A DNA stretch of 64,000 bases. Origin: Planctomycetota bacterium (GTDB taxonomy: Bacteria > Planctomycetota > UBA1135 > GCA-002686595). Positions 57,332 through 64,000 of this stretch are shown here, piece after piece. Within the stretch, counting starts at the first letter, position 1. Every line of letters starts with the position of its first letter. The notes beneath the pieces are model-generated. The model made no database searches and was not told the origin of the DNA. It saw only the letters and a program-made list of their open reading frames with translations. A program made the translations under genes and the position numbers. The DNA is taken from assembly GCA_022446815.1 (NCBI GenBank), contig JAKVCD010000041.1:62001-126000 (forward strand), given 5' to 3'.

Positions 57332-58474
57332 TCAGGCCTCTGTCAGCGCGGGCTCTTCCCAGACCACGTTGTAGAGCGTATCCCGCTCTACGGGGGTGCG
57401 GCCTGCGTCGCGGATCCATTGGATGAGCTCAGCGCGCTTGACCTCTTGCGGCGTCGTCGCGCCCGCCTCGTGGTAGATGCGCTCCTCGACCACCGTCCCG
57501 TCGACATCGTCCGAGCCGTAGGAGAGGGCAAGCTGGGCGATGGGGATGTCGAGCATGATCCAGTAGGACTTCACGTGCGGGATGTTGTCGAGCATCAGGC
57601 GCCCGACCGCGATCTCGCGCAGCTCGTCTAATGCCGTCGGCCCAGGCAGGTGCGCCCACTCCGTGTTCTCGGGGTGGAATGAGAGCGGGATATAGGTCTG
57701 AAGACCGCCGGTCTCGTCCTGCAAGAGGCGCAGGCGATCGAGGTGGTCGACGCGCTCTTCGATCGTCTCGATGTGCCCGTGCAGCATCGTGCAGTTGGAG
57801 CGCAGCCCGGCCTCGTGAACCTTACGAGCCGTGTCGATCCACTGCTGTCCGGTGTTCTTGAGGTGATAGCCCTCCACGTGGACGCGATCGGCAAAGACCT
57901 CTGCGCCGCCGCCTGGGCAGGAACCTAGGCCAGCCTCGATCAGCTCGGGCAGGACCTCTTCGAGCGGCCGCTTCGCGACGTGCGCGATCTGCATGAGCTC
58001 GATCATGGTGAAGGCCTTGATGTGGATCTCGGGCCGCGCACCTTTCACCGCGCCCAAGATGTCGAGGTAGTACTGGTAGTCGAGCTTCGGGTGGATCCCC
58101 GCGACCATGTGCACCTCAGTGACAGGCTCTGAGAGCTGCGCAGTGATCTTCTCGGCGATCACCTCTGGCGACATCACGTACGCGCCCTCTTGCTTCGGGA
58201 GGCGCTGGAAGGCGCAGAAGCGGCAGAGCTTGTTACAGATGTTCGTGTAGTTGATGTGCTGATTGACGTTGAAGTAGGCCTTGTCTCCGTGGAGCCGCTC
58301 GCGGACATGGTTCGCGAGGGCGCCTATGAGGTGGAGGTCCGGGGCCTCGTAGAGGCTGACCCCGTCCTCACGGCTGAGGCGCTCACCTTCGAAGACCTTT
58401 CGCGCGATCTCGCCGAGCCCAGCGGCGGCTGCGCGCTCTGAGATGGCGTCGGTGGAGAGGAGGCCGAGAGACAT
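57332..58474 (-). CDS. mqnE: Aminofutalosine synthase (radical SAM)
   Basis: 380 residues. Radical SAM enzyme joining the adenosyl group to enolpyruvyl-benzoate. Cluster motif CNKLCRFCAF (CxxxCxxC) follows INYTNI; VHMVAGIHPKLDYQYY, IKAFTMIELMQIA, GSCPGGGAEVF and RLMLDNIPHVKSYWIML are characteristic of MqnE and separate it from MqnC. ATG start overlaps the mqnC stop as TGATG. Together with mqnC and mqnA it forms the futalosine route in this window. Later steps (MqnB/MqnD) are not present here. Confidence 0.92.
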   Translation of the reverse strand: MSLGLLSTDAISERAAAAGLGEIARKVFEGERLSREDGVSLYEAPDLHLIGALANHVRERLHGDKAYFNVNQHINYTNICNKLCRFCAFQRLPKQEGAYVMSPEVIAEKITAQLSEPVTEVHMVAGIHPKLDYQYYLDILGAVKGARPEIHIKAFTMIELMQIAHVAKRPLEEVLPELIEAGLGSCPGGGAEVFADRVHVEGYHLKNTGQQWIDTARKVHEAGLRSNCTMLHGHIETIEERVDHLDRLRLLQDETGGLQTYIPLSFHPENTEWAHLPGPTALDELREIAVGRLMLDNIPHVKSYWIMLDIPIAQLALSYGSDDVDGTVVEERIYHEAGATTPQEVKRAELIQWIRDAGRTPVERDTLYNVVWEEPALTEA

Positions 58475-59715
58475 CAGGCCGCGCCTCCAGCGGTGATCTC
58501 GCAGGAGGCCTCTTGGGCGCTGCGAGGCGTGCCCTCGCCCTCGTGGCGCTCGTCACAGATCCCGTACCAGGAGTTGCGCTGACGGGGGGTGAAACCCGCG
58601 CGCGCGATGGCGTCTTCGATGCGCTGAACGCTCTGGAGGTGGAAGCACCCCGCGGCGGAGACGACGTTCTCTTCGAGCATGGTCCCTCCGAAGTCGTTGC
58701 ATCCATAGCGCAAGGTGACCGTGGCCATCTTCACGCCTTGGGTGACGTAGCTCGTCTGGATGTTCTTGAAGTTGTCGAGGAAGATCCGGCTCAGGGCTTG
58801 GACTCGGAGGTATACGCCGGGCGTCGCGCGTTCGGGATAGATCTCCTCTTGAGGGACGCCGTCTGGCTGCATGGTCCAGCACGCGAAGGCGGTGAAGCCG
58901 CCGGTCTCGTCTTGGAGGTCGCGCAGGCGCGCGAGGTGTTCGATGCGCTCAGCGGCGGTCTCGACGTGACCGAACATCATCGTGGCAGAGCTGCGTAGGC
59001 CTGCCTCGTGGACCTTGCGGTGGACGTCTAGCCAGGTGTCCGTGGTGGTCTTGCGCGGCGCGATGATAAGCCTGACGCGCTCCACGAGGATCTCAGCGCC
59101 AGCGCCGGGGACGCTGCCTAGTCCTGCGTCTTTGAGGTCTCGGATCACCTCTTCCACAGGGCGCTTGTCGACCTTGGAGAGGTGCTCGATCTCTGGCGCG
59201 GAGAGCGCGTGCGAGTTGACCTGGGGGAAGCGCTCGCGCAGATCAGCGATGAGGTCGCACCACCAGTCCGTCTTGAGGCGAGGGTGGTGTCCGCCTTGCA
59301 TCAAGATCTGGCGTCCACCCAGGTCGGCGGTCTCTTGCACCTTCGCGACGATCTCTTCTCGAGGGAGCACATACTCCTCGGGGTCCCCCGGGCGTCTGTA
59401 GAAGGCGCAGAAGCCGCAGTCTGTGACGCAGGAGTTCGTCGGGTTGACGTTTCTATCAACGATGTAGGTGACGCGTGGCTCAGGGTGAATGCGCCAGCGG
59501 ACCGCGTCGGCCAAGGTGCCGAGGGTGAGGAGGTCAGCCTCCTCGTGGAGGATCAGGGCCTCTTCAGGGGTGATCCGCTCACCCGAGAGGACCTTGTCAC
59601 AGATCGGTGCCAGGCGGGCGGCTGACATGCCACTTGAGGCTGCTGAGGCGCGGGGGGCGACCCACTCCTGATCCGGAGCGGGTCCTGCGGGGTCTTGGAT
59701 CGCTGTGGTGCTCAT
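58474..59715 (-). CDS. mqnC: Cyclic dehypoxanthinyl futalosine synthase (radical SAM)
   Basis: 413 residues. Radical SAM enzyme that cyclises dehypoxanthine futalosine. Motifs: TYIVDRNVNPTNSCVTDCGFCAFYRR with the CxxxCxxC cluster, ILMQGGHHPRLKTDWW, VNSHALSAPEIEHL, GSVPGAGAEILVERVR and TAFACWTMQPDG, all of MqnC. The N-terminal 30 residues are an unconserved extension. It is translationally coupled to mqnE downstream. The gene order mqnC-mqnE is on the minus strand, 25 kb from no other pathway gene than mqnA. Confidence 0.92.
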   Translation of the reverse strand: MSTTAIQDPAGPAPDQEWVAPRASAASSGMSAARLAPICDKVLSGERITPEEALILHEEADLLTLGTLADAVRWRIHPEPRVTYIVDRNVNPTNSCVTDCGFCAFYRRPGDPEEYVLPREEIVAKVQETADLGGRQILMQGGHHPRLKTDWWCDLIADLRERFPQVNSHALSAPEIEHLSKVDKRPVEEVIRDLKDAGLGSVPGAGAEILVERVRLIIAPRKTTTDTWLDVHRKVHEAGLRSSATMMFGHVETAAERIEHLARLRDLQDETGGFTAFACWTMQPDGVPQEEIYPERATPGVYLRVQALSRIFLDNFKNIQTSYVTQGVKMATVTLRYGCNDFGGTMLEENVVSAAGCFHLQSVQRIEDAIARAGFTPRQRNSWYGICDERHEGEGTPRSAQEASCEITAGGAA

Positions 59716-59807
59716 CTTGGTGCTCGGTCTGGGCCGATACAGGGTGTGAGAGTCTACTCGACGAGGCCTCCGCGCCCCTAGCCCCAGGGCCTGTTCAGCC
59801 CGCTGGC

Positions 59808-59813
59808 TATACT
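59808..59813 (+). promoter_or_regulatory. Candidate -10 box (TATACT) for the redoxin-domain gene
   Basis: TATACT 40 nt before the ATG at 59853; predicted start near 59821. No clear -35 hexamer 16-18 bp upstream. Confidence 0.35.
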
Positions 59814-59852
59814 CAGCTCCAACACGCCCTCAAACTACCCGTAAGCCACCCT

Positions 59853-61526
59853 ATGCCTGCGCTCAACGCCCTCTTCGCCGTGCTCCTCCTAGCGGCCCCC
59901 TCAACGGCCCAGCAAGACGAGGCCCCGGTCGCTCTGGACGCGGAGTATCAGCGCCTAGCGCTGCGTTATGCGAACGCCCTAGAGACTTGGTCGATCCTAG
60001 AGAAGCGCCAGCGGAAGCAGGGGGTGCCCAAAGCCCAACTCGCTGTGCCGCCGGGTTATGAGTATCAGCCGCTATTTGAGGACCTCGCTAAGCGAGGCAG
60101 CGCCTACGCCCGCCTCTGGATGGTTCAGAACCCTGGCTTCCACGGCGAGAGCCCTATTAAGCGACGCGCTGTTTTGCAGCGCTGGTACAAGGCACTCGTA
60201 GAGGAGAGCCCTGACTTCGAGCAGATGGGACACGTCATCGAGGAGCTCGGCAGCTCAAAACGGCGCCTCGGCGAAGAGTTCGTCTTGAGCACCCTAGCGA
60301 CCCTCTCTGAGCGCTCGACGAACCCCGAGTACATTGTTGGCGCGCTCTACCATCAAGGGTGGATACTCAGCGAAGGCATGGGGACCAAAGACCCCAAGCG
60401 CCGTGCGGAGGCGCTGGAGATCTTCTCGATCATCGTGGCCGGATACCCGACCTCTACCGAGGCGCAGCGGACGGCGGGGGTCCTCTATGCGGTCGAGAGC
60501 AAAGCCCTACGCCTCGCTCTCCACGAGTGGTGCGATGCTTGTCGCGCGGTGACTGCGCAGGGTGAGGGCCCTGAGAAGTGGCCCAAGAACCCTATGCACC
60601 AGACGCAGCCCAAGATGGCGAGCCTCGCTGCGGCAGGTAGCGGACAAGCGCAGCAGTGGGTCGCGCAGTTCTATCCAGCCTTCGACCAGCGAGATCGACG
60701 CGCGAGAGACCTCGGCACGCTCTGGCTAGGGCAAGAATTCTCGAAGCGTCGCTCTGCAGCAGAGTCCGATTGGATGGACCTGAAGTTCGACATCCTCGAC
60801 GTGGCCGCAGAGGTTGCTGCGGAGGCGGATTGGGCCTTCGGGCTCGTCAAGGGTCTCAACGAAGAGCTCCCCTTCTTCCTGCCGGAGCGCTACGCCCCGC
60901 TCCTACGAAAGCTGATAGATGCCACTCAGGAGACCCGCGTTCGCGAGCAGGCACAGGTCACGCTCGCGCGCTCACTCTCTAAGGGTGCCAGCGCTGCAGA
61001 GCTCGAGGAGGCGCTCGCGCTCTTCCGATCTCTTGAGGCAGAGGGGGAGATCGAGCGGATCCGCAAAGAGGCCGAGGAGCACCGCGAGGCCCTCGAGCGC
61101 GTCATGCCTGGCGCCTCTGTTCCAGCCCTCGTCGGAAAGGACGCAGAGGGCGTGAAGATCGACCTCGAGGCGTACGAGGGGAAGGTCTTGGTGCTTTGGT
61201 TCTGGTCCTTCAACCGCAAGGAGGAGGGCCAACTCGACGCTGTGCGGGCGTTCATCAAGAGCATGGAAGGTGAAGACTTCGCCTTCTTAGGCGTGAACTG
61301 TGATCTCCGCAGCCCCGTAGCCTTTCGGCGACAGGCTGCGAAAGAGGGCGTGGGCTGGCGCAACGCGCTTCAGTATCGGCGGGCCGGTCACATGACCGAA
61401 ACCTTCGGAGTCCATCACTGGCCGACCGCCTTCGTGATCGATGACGCTGGCGTTATCCGAGGCCGCGGCATCGACCTGAAGTCCTGTGAGGCGCTCTCAC
61501 GAGAGCTCCTCGCAGCTCGCGACTAG
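59853..61526 (+). CDS. Exported TlpA-like redoxin-domain protein without CxxC
   Basis: 557 residues from ATG 59853 with a signal peptide (NALFAVLLLAAPSTAQ); in-frame sequence upstream lies inside the mqnC antisense and is not coding. Residues about 25-420 are helical repeat-like sequence of unknown family. Residues about 420-557 are a TlpA/AhpC-type redoxin domain: VPALVGKDAEGVKIDLEAYEGKVLVLWFW, then SFNRKE where WCxxC would be, and HHWPTAFVIDDAGVIRGRG. Both active-site cysteines are missing, so it is not a classic thiol oxidoreductase. The N-terminal segment is similar to the one in the gene at 63193, so these are paralogs flanking glyS. Confidence 0.8.
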   Translation: MPALNALFAVLLLAAPSTAQQDEAPVALDAEYQRLALRYANALETWSILEKRQRKQGVPKAQLAVPPGYEYQPLFEDLAKRGSAYARLWMVQNPGFHGESPIKRRAVLQRWYKALVEESPDFEQMGHVIEELGSSKRRLGEEFVLSTLATLSERSTNPEYIVGALYHQGWILSEGMGTKDPKRRAEALEIFSIIVAGYPTSTEAQRTAGVLYAVESKALRLALHEWCDACRAVTAQGEGPEKWPKNPMHQTQPKMASLAAAGSGQAQQWVAQFYPAFDQRDRRARDLGTLWLGQEFSKRRSAAESDWMDLKFDILDVAAEVAAEADWAFGLVKGLNEELPFFLPERYAPLLRKLIDATQETRVREQAQVTLARSLSKGASAAELEEALALFRSLEAEGEIERIRKEAEEHREALERVMPGASVPALVGKDAEGVKIDLEAYEGKVLVLWFWSFNRKEEGQLDAVRAFIKSMEGEDFAFLGVNCDLRSPVAFRRQAAKEGVGWRNALQYRRAGHMTETFGVHHWPTAFVIDDAGVIRGRGIDLKSCEALSRELLAARD

Positions 61527-61617
61527 CTCCATCGCGCGAGGACTCCTCGACGCCTCCGCTGATAGACTCTCCGCCTGATCCTTAGCCCCTCGCAACCCCT
61601 CCCCGCCTGAAGACAAG

Positions 61618-63072
61618 ATGAGCACACTCCGCGCCGCCTCTATGGACAAGATCGTCTCCCTCTGCAAACGCAGAGGATTCGTCTACCAGGCCTCCGAGAT
61701 CTACGGCGGCATCGGCAACACCTACGACTATGGACCGCTCGGTGTTGAGCTCCTGCGGCGGGTCAAGGACGCCTGGTGGGACCGTATGGTGCGCTCCCGC
61801 CGCGACGTGGTGGGCCTCGACTCCGCGATCATCCAGAACCCCCAGACCTGGATCACCTCTGGTCACGTGGGCGGCTTCTCTGACCCCTTGATCGACAACA
61901 AGACCTCGAAGCAGCGCTACCGGGCGGACCACCTCGTCGAGGGGAAGATCGCGAAGTACGAGAAGAAGGGCCGCACTGAGCAAGCCTCTGCCTTGCAGGA
62001 GAAGCTCAACTCAGCGATCGGTGACAACGACGCGCTGCGAGAGCTGATCATGGAGGCGGGCATCAAGTGCCCTGTGAGCGGCACGGACGACTGGACCGAG
62101 GTGCGCCAATTCAACCTGATGTTCAAGACGCACATCGGGGCGATCCAGAGCGACGACAACATCGCCTACCTGCGCCCTGAGACAGCGCAGGGCATCTTTC
62201 TCAACTTCAAGAACGTGCTCGAGTCATCGCGTCAGAAGCCGCCCTTCGGCATCGCGCAGATCGGTAAGTCCTTCCGAAACGAGATCACGCCGGGCAACTT
62301 CGTCTTCCGCACGCGCGAGTTCGAGCAGGCGGAGATGGAGTTCTTTGTGCCGCCTGCTGAGAACGACCAGTGGTTCGAGTACTGGAAGAGCGAGCGCCAC
62401 CAGTGGTACGTAGACATGGGCATCGCACCCGAGCGCCTGCGCATGCGCGACCACGAGGAGGACGAGCTCGCTCACTACTCCACCGGCTGCACAGACGTCG
62501 AGTACGAGTACCCCTTCGGTTGGGGCGAGCTCGAAGGCATCGCCTGTCGCACGGACTTCGACCTGAAGCGTCACTCGGAGGCCTCCGGCACCGACCTCGT
62601 CTACTTCGACCCGCAGTCGAAGGAGAAGTACACGCCCTACGTCATCGAGCCCGCCGGCGGCATCAACCGCATGGCTTTGACTTTCCTCATCGACGCCTAC
62701 GATGAGGAGGAGCTCGAGAAGGACACGCGCGTGGTCTTGCGCTTCCACCCGAAGATCGCGCCGATCACGGTCGCGGTCTTCCCGCTCGTGAAGAAAGACG
62801 GTATGCCTGAGAAGGCGACCGAGCTCGAGGAGGGCCTGCGCGCCGCCGGCTTCAGCACCTTCTATGATGAGAAGGGCGCGATCGGCCGCCGCTACCGCCG
62901 CCAGGACGAGGTCGGCACTCCGTACTGCGTCACGGTAGACGGCGAGACTCTCGAGAGCGGCCTCGTCACGATCCGCGAGCGCGACTCCATGGAGCAGACG
63001 CAAGTCGCCATGGACGAGGTCGCGGCTCACCTCCGGGCCTCTATGGAGGCCTGGCAGCGCCCCGCGACCTGA
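61618..63072 (+). CDS. glyS: Glycyl-tRNA synthetase (alpha2 dimer type)
   Basis: 484 residues, class II synthetase of the eukaryote/archaea-like single-chain type (often called glyQS or GRS1). Motifs: MDKIVSLCKRRGFVYQASEIYGG at the start, GPLGVELLRRVKDAWW, motif 2 FRNEITPGNFVFRTREFEQAEMEFF, and motif 3-like region with GINRMAL. Anticodon-binding domain at the end: KIAPITVAVFPLVKK and FYDEKGAIGRRYRRQDEVGTP. Lies between the two redoxin-domain paralogs. Confidence 0.95.
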   Translation: MSTLRAASMDKIVSLCKRRGFVYQASEIYGGIGNTYDYGPLGVELLRRVKDAWWDRMVRSRRDVVGLDSAIIQNPQTWITSGHVGGFSDPLIDNKTSKQRYRADHLVEGKIAKYEKKGRTEQASALQEKLNSAIGDNDALRELIMEAGIKCPVSGTDDWTEVRQFNLMFKTHIGAIQSDDNIAYLRPETAQGIFLNFKNVLESSRQKPPFGIAQIGKSFRNEITPGNFVFRTREFEQAEMEFFVPPAENDQWFEYWKSERHQWYVDMGIAPERLRMRDHEEDELAHYSTGCTDVEYEYPFGWGELEGIACRTDFDLKRHSEASGTDLVYFDPQSKEKYTPYVIEPAGGINRMALTFLIDAYDEEELEKDTRVVLRFHPKIAPITVAVFPLVKKDGMPEKATELEEGLRAAGFSTFYDEKGAIGRRYRRQDEVGTPYCVTVDGETLESGLVTIRERDSMEQTQVAMDEVAAHLRASMEAWQRPAT

Positions 63073-63192
63073 GCTGCGAGCGTCCCCCGCAGGGTCAACT
63101 AGGGGAGTTTTCTGACAACACGCCGCGGGCCCCCGCGTAGTGTGAGAGACTGAGCGTCCCCTGACTGGGGCACCGAATCACTTGGAGATCTC

Positions 63193-64000
63193 ATGCTATT
63201 GACCATCGCTCTGACCTTCATCTCGCCTGCTCCGATCGCGCTCGATGACGAGCCGCCGAGGTGGGAGCGCCTCATGCAGGAGTCTGACTATGAGGCCCTC
63301 GTCGACGTCTACGAGGACGCCTACACCGCCTGGCGAAAGGAGCTCAAGGAGGCTGACGGTCTCAAAGAGCGTCGTGTTGTGCGTGAGCGCGAACCGGCCA
63401 AGCTGTTCAGGCCGCGCTTCGAAGAGCTCGCGGACGCCGGCAGCGGCCGGGCACTCGTGTGGCTGATCGAGAACGCACGCAAGATCGAGGAGCGGAAGCA
63501 GATCCCGGCCTTCAAGGAGGAGCTCTACGGCCGCCTCTTCAAGGCCTATCTCGACGCCGAGTGGTTCGATGAGGTCATCGCCATGTACACGAGGGAGCGC
63601 CGCGACGTGAGCCCTGAGGCTATCGAAGCCACGATGGCCTCGGCCCTCGAGCGCTCCGAAGGCTACGCGCGCGCGCAGCTCCTCCTCGGCCTCGCGCGCT
63701 ACCGACTCGCTGGGAATCGCGACTCTGGCCTCGAGCTATACGAGCAGCTCATCAAGGAGCACCCTGACTCAGAGGCCGCCAAGGTGGCGCAGGTCGAGTA
63801 CGACCGCCTGACTAAGTTTGGCGTCGGCGCGACGCCTCCGGACTTCAATGGGCAGACGATCGATGGGGCAGAGCTCTCGCTCTACGCCAACCGCGGCAAG
63901 ATCACGGTCATCGACTTCTGGGGCTACTGGTGAGGTCCCTGCCGAGGTGAGATCCCTCACCTCAACGCGCTCGTGAAGCGCCACAAGGACGACCCCTTTG
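63193..64000 (+). CDS. TlpA-like redoxin with in-frame TGA at the CxxC position (probable selenoprotein; 3' end outside window)
   Basis: The conventional frame ends at TGA 63931-63933 after 246 codons, but reading on gives GPCRGEIPHLNALVKRHKDD in the same frame to the window edge. The residues before are VIDFWGYW, so the TGA occupies the first cysteine of the TlpA WCGPC motif, i.e. W-U-G-P-C. A 20-nt perfect hairpin starts 10 nt later. The N-terminal part (signal peptide-like start MLLTIALTFISPAPI, then about 195 residues of helical repeats) is similar to the paralog at 59853. A GGAG box 6 nt before ATG 63193 supports the start. Alternatives: a nonsense mutation or a sequencing error (TGC/TGT to TGA). 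The expected product is an exported thiol/selenol oxidoreductase. Confidence 0.75.
63931..63963 (+). promoter_or_regulatory. Candidate SECIS-like element: TGA followed by hairpin
   Basis: TGA at 63931-63933 is followed after 10 nt by GAGGTGAG (63944-63951) and CTCACCTC (63956-63963), a perfect 8-bp stem with loop ATCC. Opening the top G-C pair gives loop GATCCC, with a G at its start, about 17 nt after the TGA. This fits my recollection of bacterial SECIS spacing. It lies inside the downstream coding sequence, as bacterial SECIS elements do. Confidence 0.6.

Noticed and set aside
62224-63030. 268-residue open frame on the minus strand
   Set aside because: Antisense shadow of glyS, which has strong family support.
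63931-63933. TGA as an ordinary stop codon ending a 246-residue protein
   Set aside because: It would cut a redoxin domain right before its second active-site Cys, and the downstream frame encodes the expected GPCR and PHL segments. Kept as an alternative only if no Sec machinery exists.

Overview
The window looks like chromosomal DNA from a free-living, Gram-negative member of the Planctomycetota. It is GC-rich and tightly packed, with no insertion sequence, prophage or CRISPR array visible. The best lineage marker is the secreted FG-GAP protein at 40052-41719. Its last ~130 residues form a Cys-rich tail ending in a NLSDALSIQFCP-like sequence, which I associate with secreted proteins of deep-branching marine planctomycetes. 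Consistent context: many lipoproteins and large exported repeat proteins, sulfatase-like proteins, a KdsB (so Kdo-type LPS), menaquinone made by the futalosine route, and an archaeal-type topoisomerase VI. This assignment is inference; no rRNA is present.

Layout. 1-3500: end of an RluA pseudouridine synthase, then a minus-strand glycine-cleavage operon (gcvT-gcvH-lipoyl ligase) behind a glycine riboswitch. 3500-10750: exported beta-propeller-like protein, a large Ig-like lipoprotein, and a coupled pair of membrane protein plus MglA-like GTPase. 11300-12080: a lysine-rich histone H1-like protein and an HU protein. 12090-16260: MetRS, an EI24/CysZ-like membrane protein and glutaryl-CoA dehydrogenase. 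16350-24480: sulfatase-like lipoprotein, then a cell-envelope operon (lipoprotein-kdsB-pyrG-DUF1844) and a GT-C type membrane protein. 24700-28140: LysM protein, NtrC-family regulator, AnmK. 28200-33990: exported HEAT-repeat protein with an embedded receiver-like domain, tRNA-Thr(CGU), sulfatase-TPR lipoprotein, aspartate-semialdehyde dehydrogenase. 34280-39790: SGNH-like protein, BtpA family protein, a pair of complementary M16 peptidases. 40050-46200: FG-GAP protein, nuclease lipoprotein, small proteins, M28 peptidase, methyltransferase. 46220-50400: MauE/thioredoxin fusion and the two subunits of topoisomerase VI. 50540-59720: futalosine genes mqnA, mqnE and mqnC, LpoB-like and COG3014-like lipoproteins, RNA-modification genes and an M1 peptidase. 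59850-end: two paralogous redoxin-domain proteins flanking glycyl-tRNA synthetase.

The most striking observation is at the right edge. The second redoxin-domain gene has an in-frame TGA exactly where the first cysteine of the TlpA/thioredoxin WCxxC motif should be (W-TGA-G-P-C-R). The frame continues open and TlpA-like to the end of the window, and a perfect 8-bp hairpin starts 10 nt after the TGA. This is best read as a selenocysteine (UxxC) redoxin. Other notable points: a bacterial topoisomerase VI whose A subunit carries a histone-H1-like Lys/Ala tail, a stand-alone mini-protein resembling the C-terminal subdomain of HisC-type aminotransferases, a membrane-protein/MglA GTPase couple, and two sulfatase-fold lipoproteins lacking the formylglycine cysteine.

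Clear Shine-Dalgarno sequences precede only some genes; several starts lie a few bases after a TANNNT -10-like box, suggesting some leaderless or near-leaderless transcripts.
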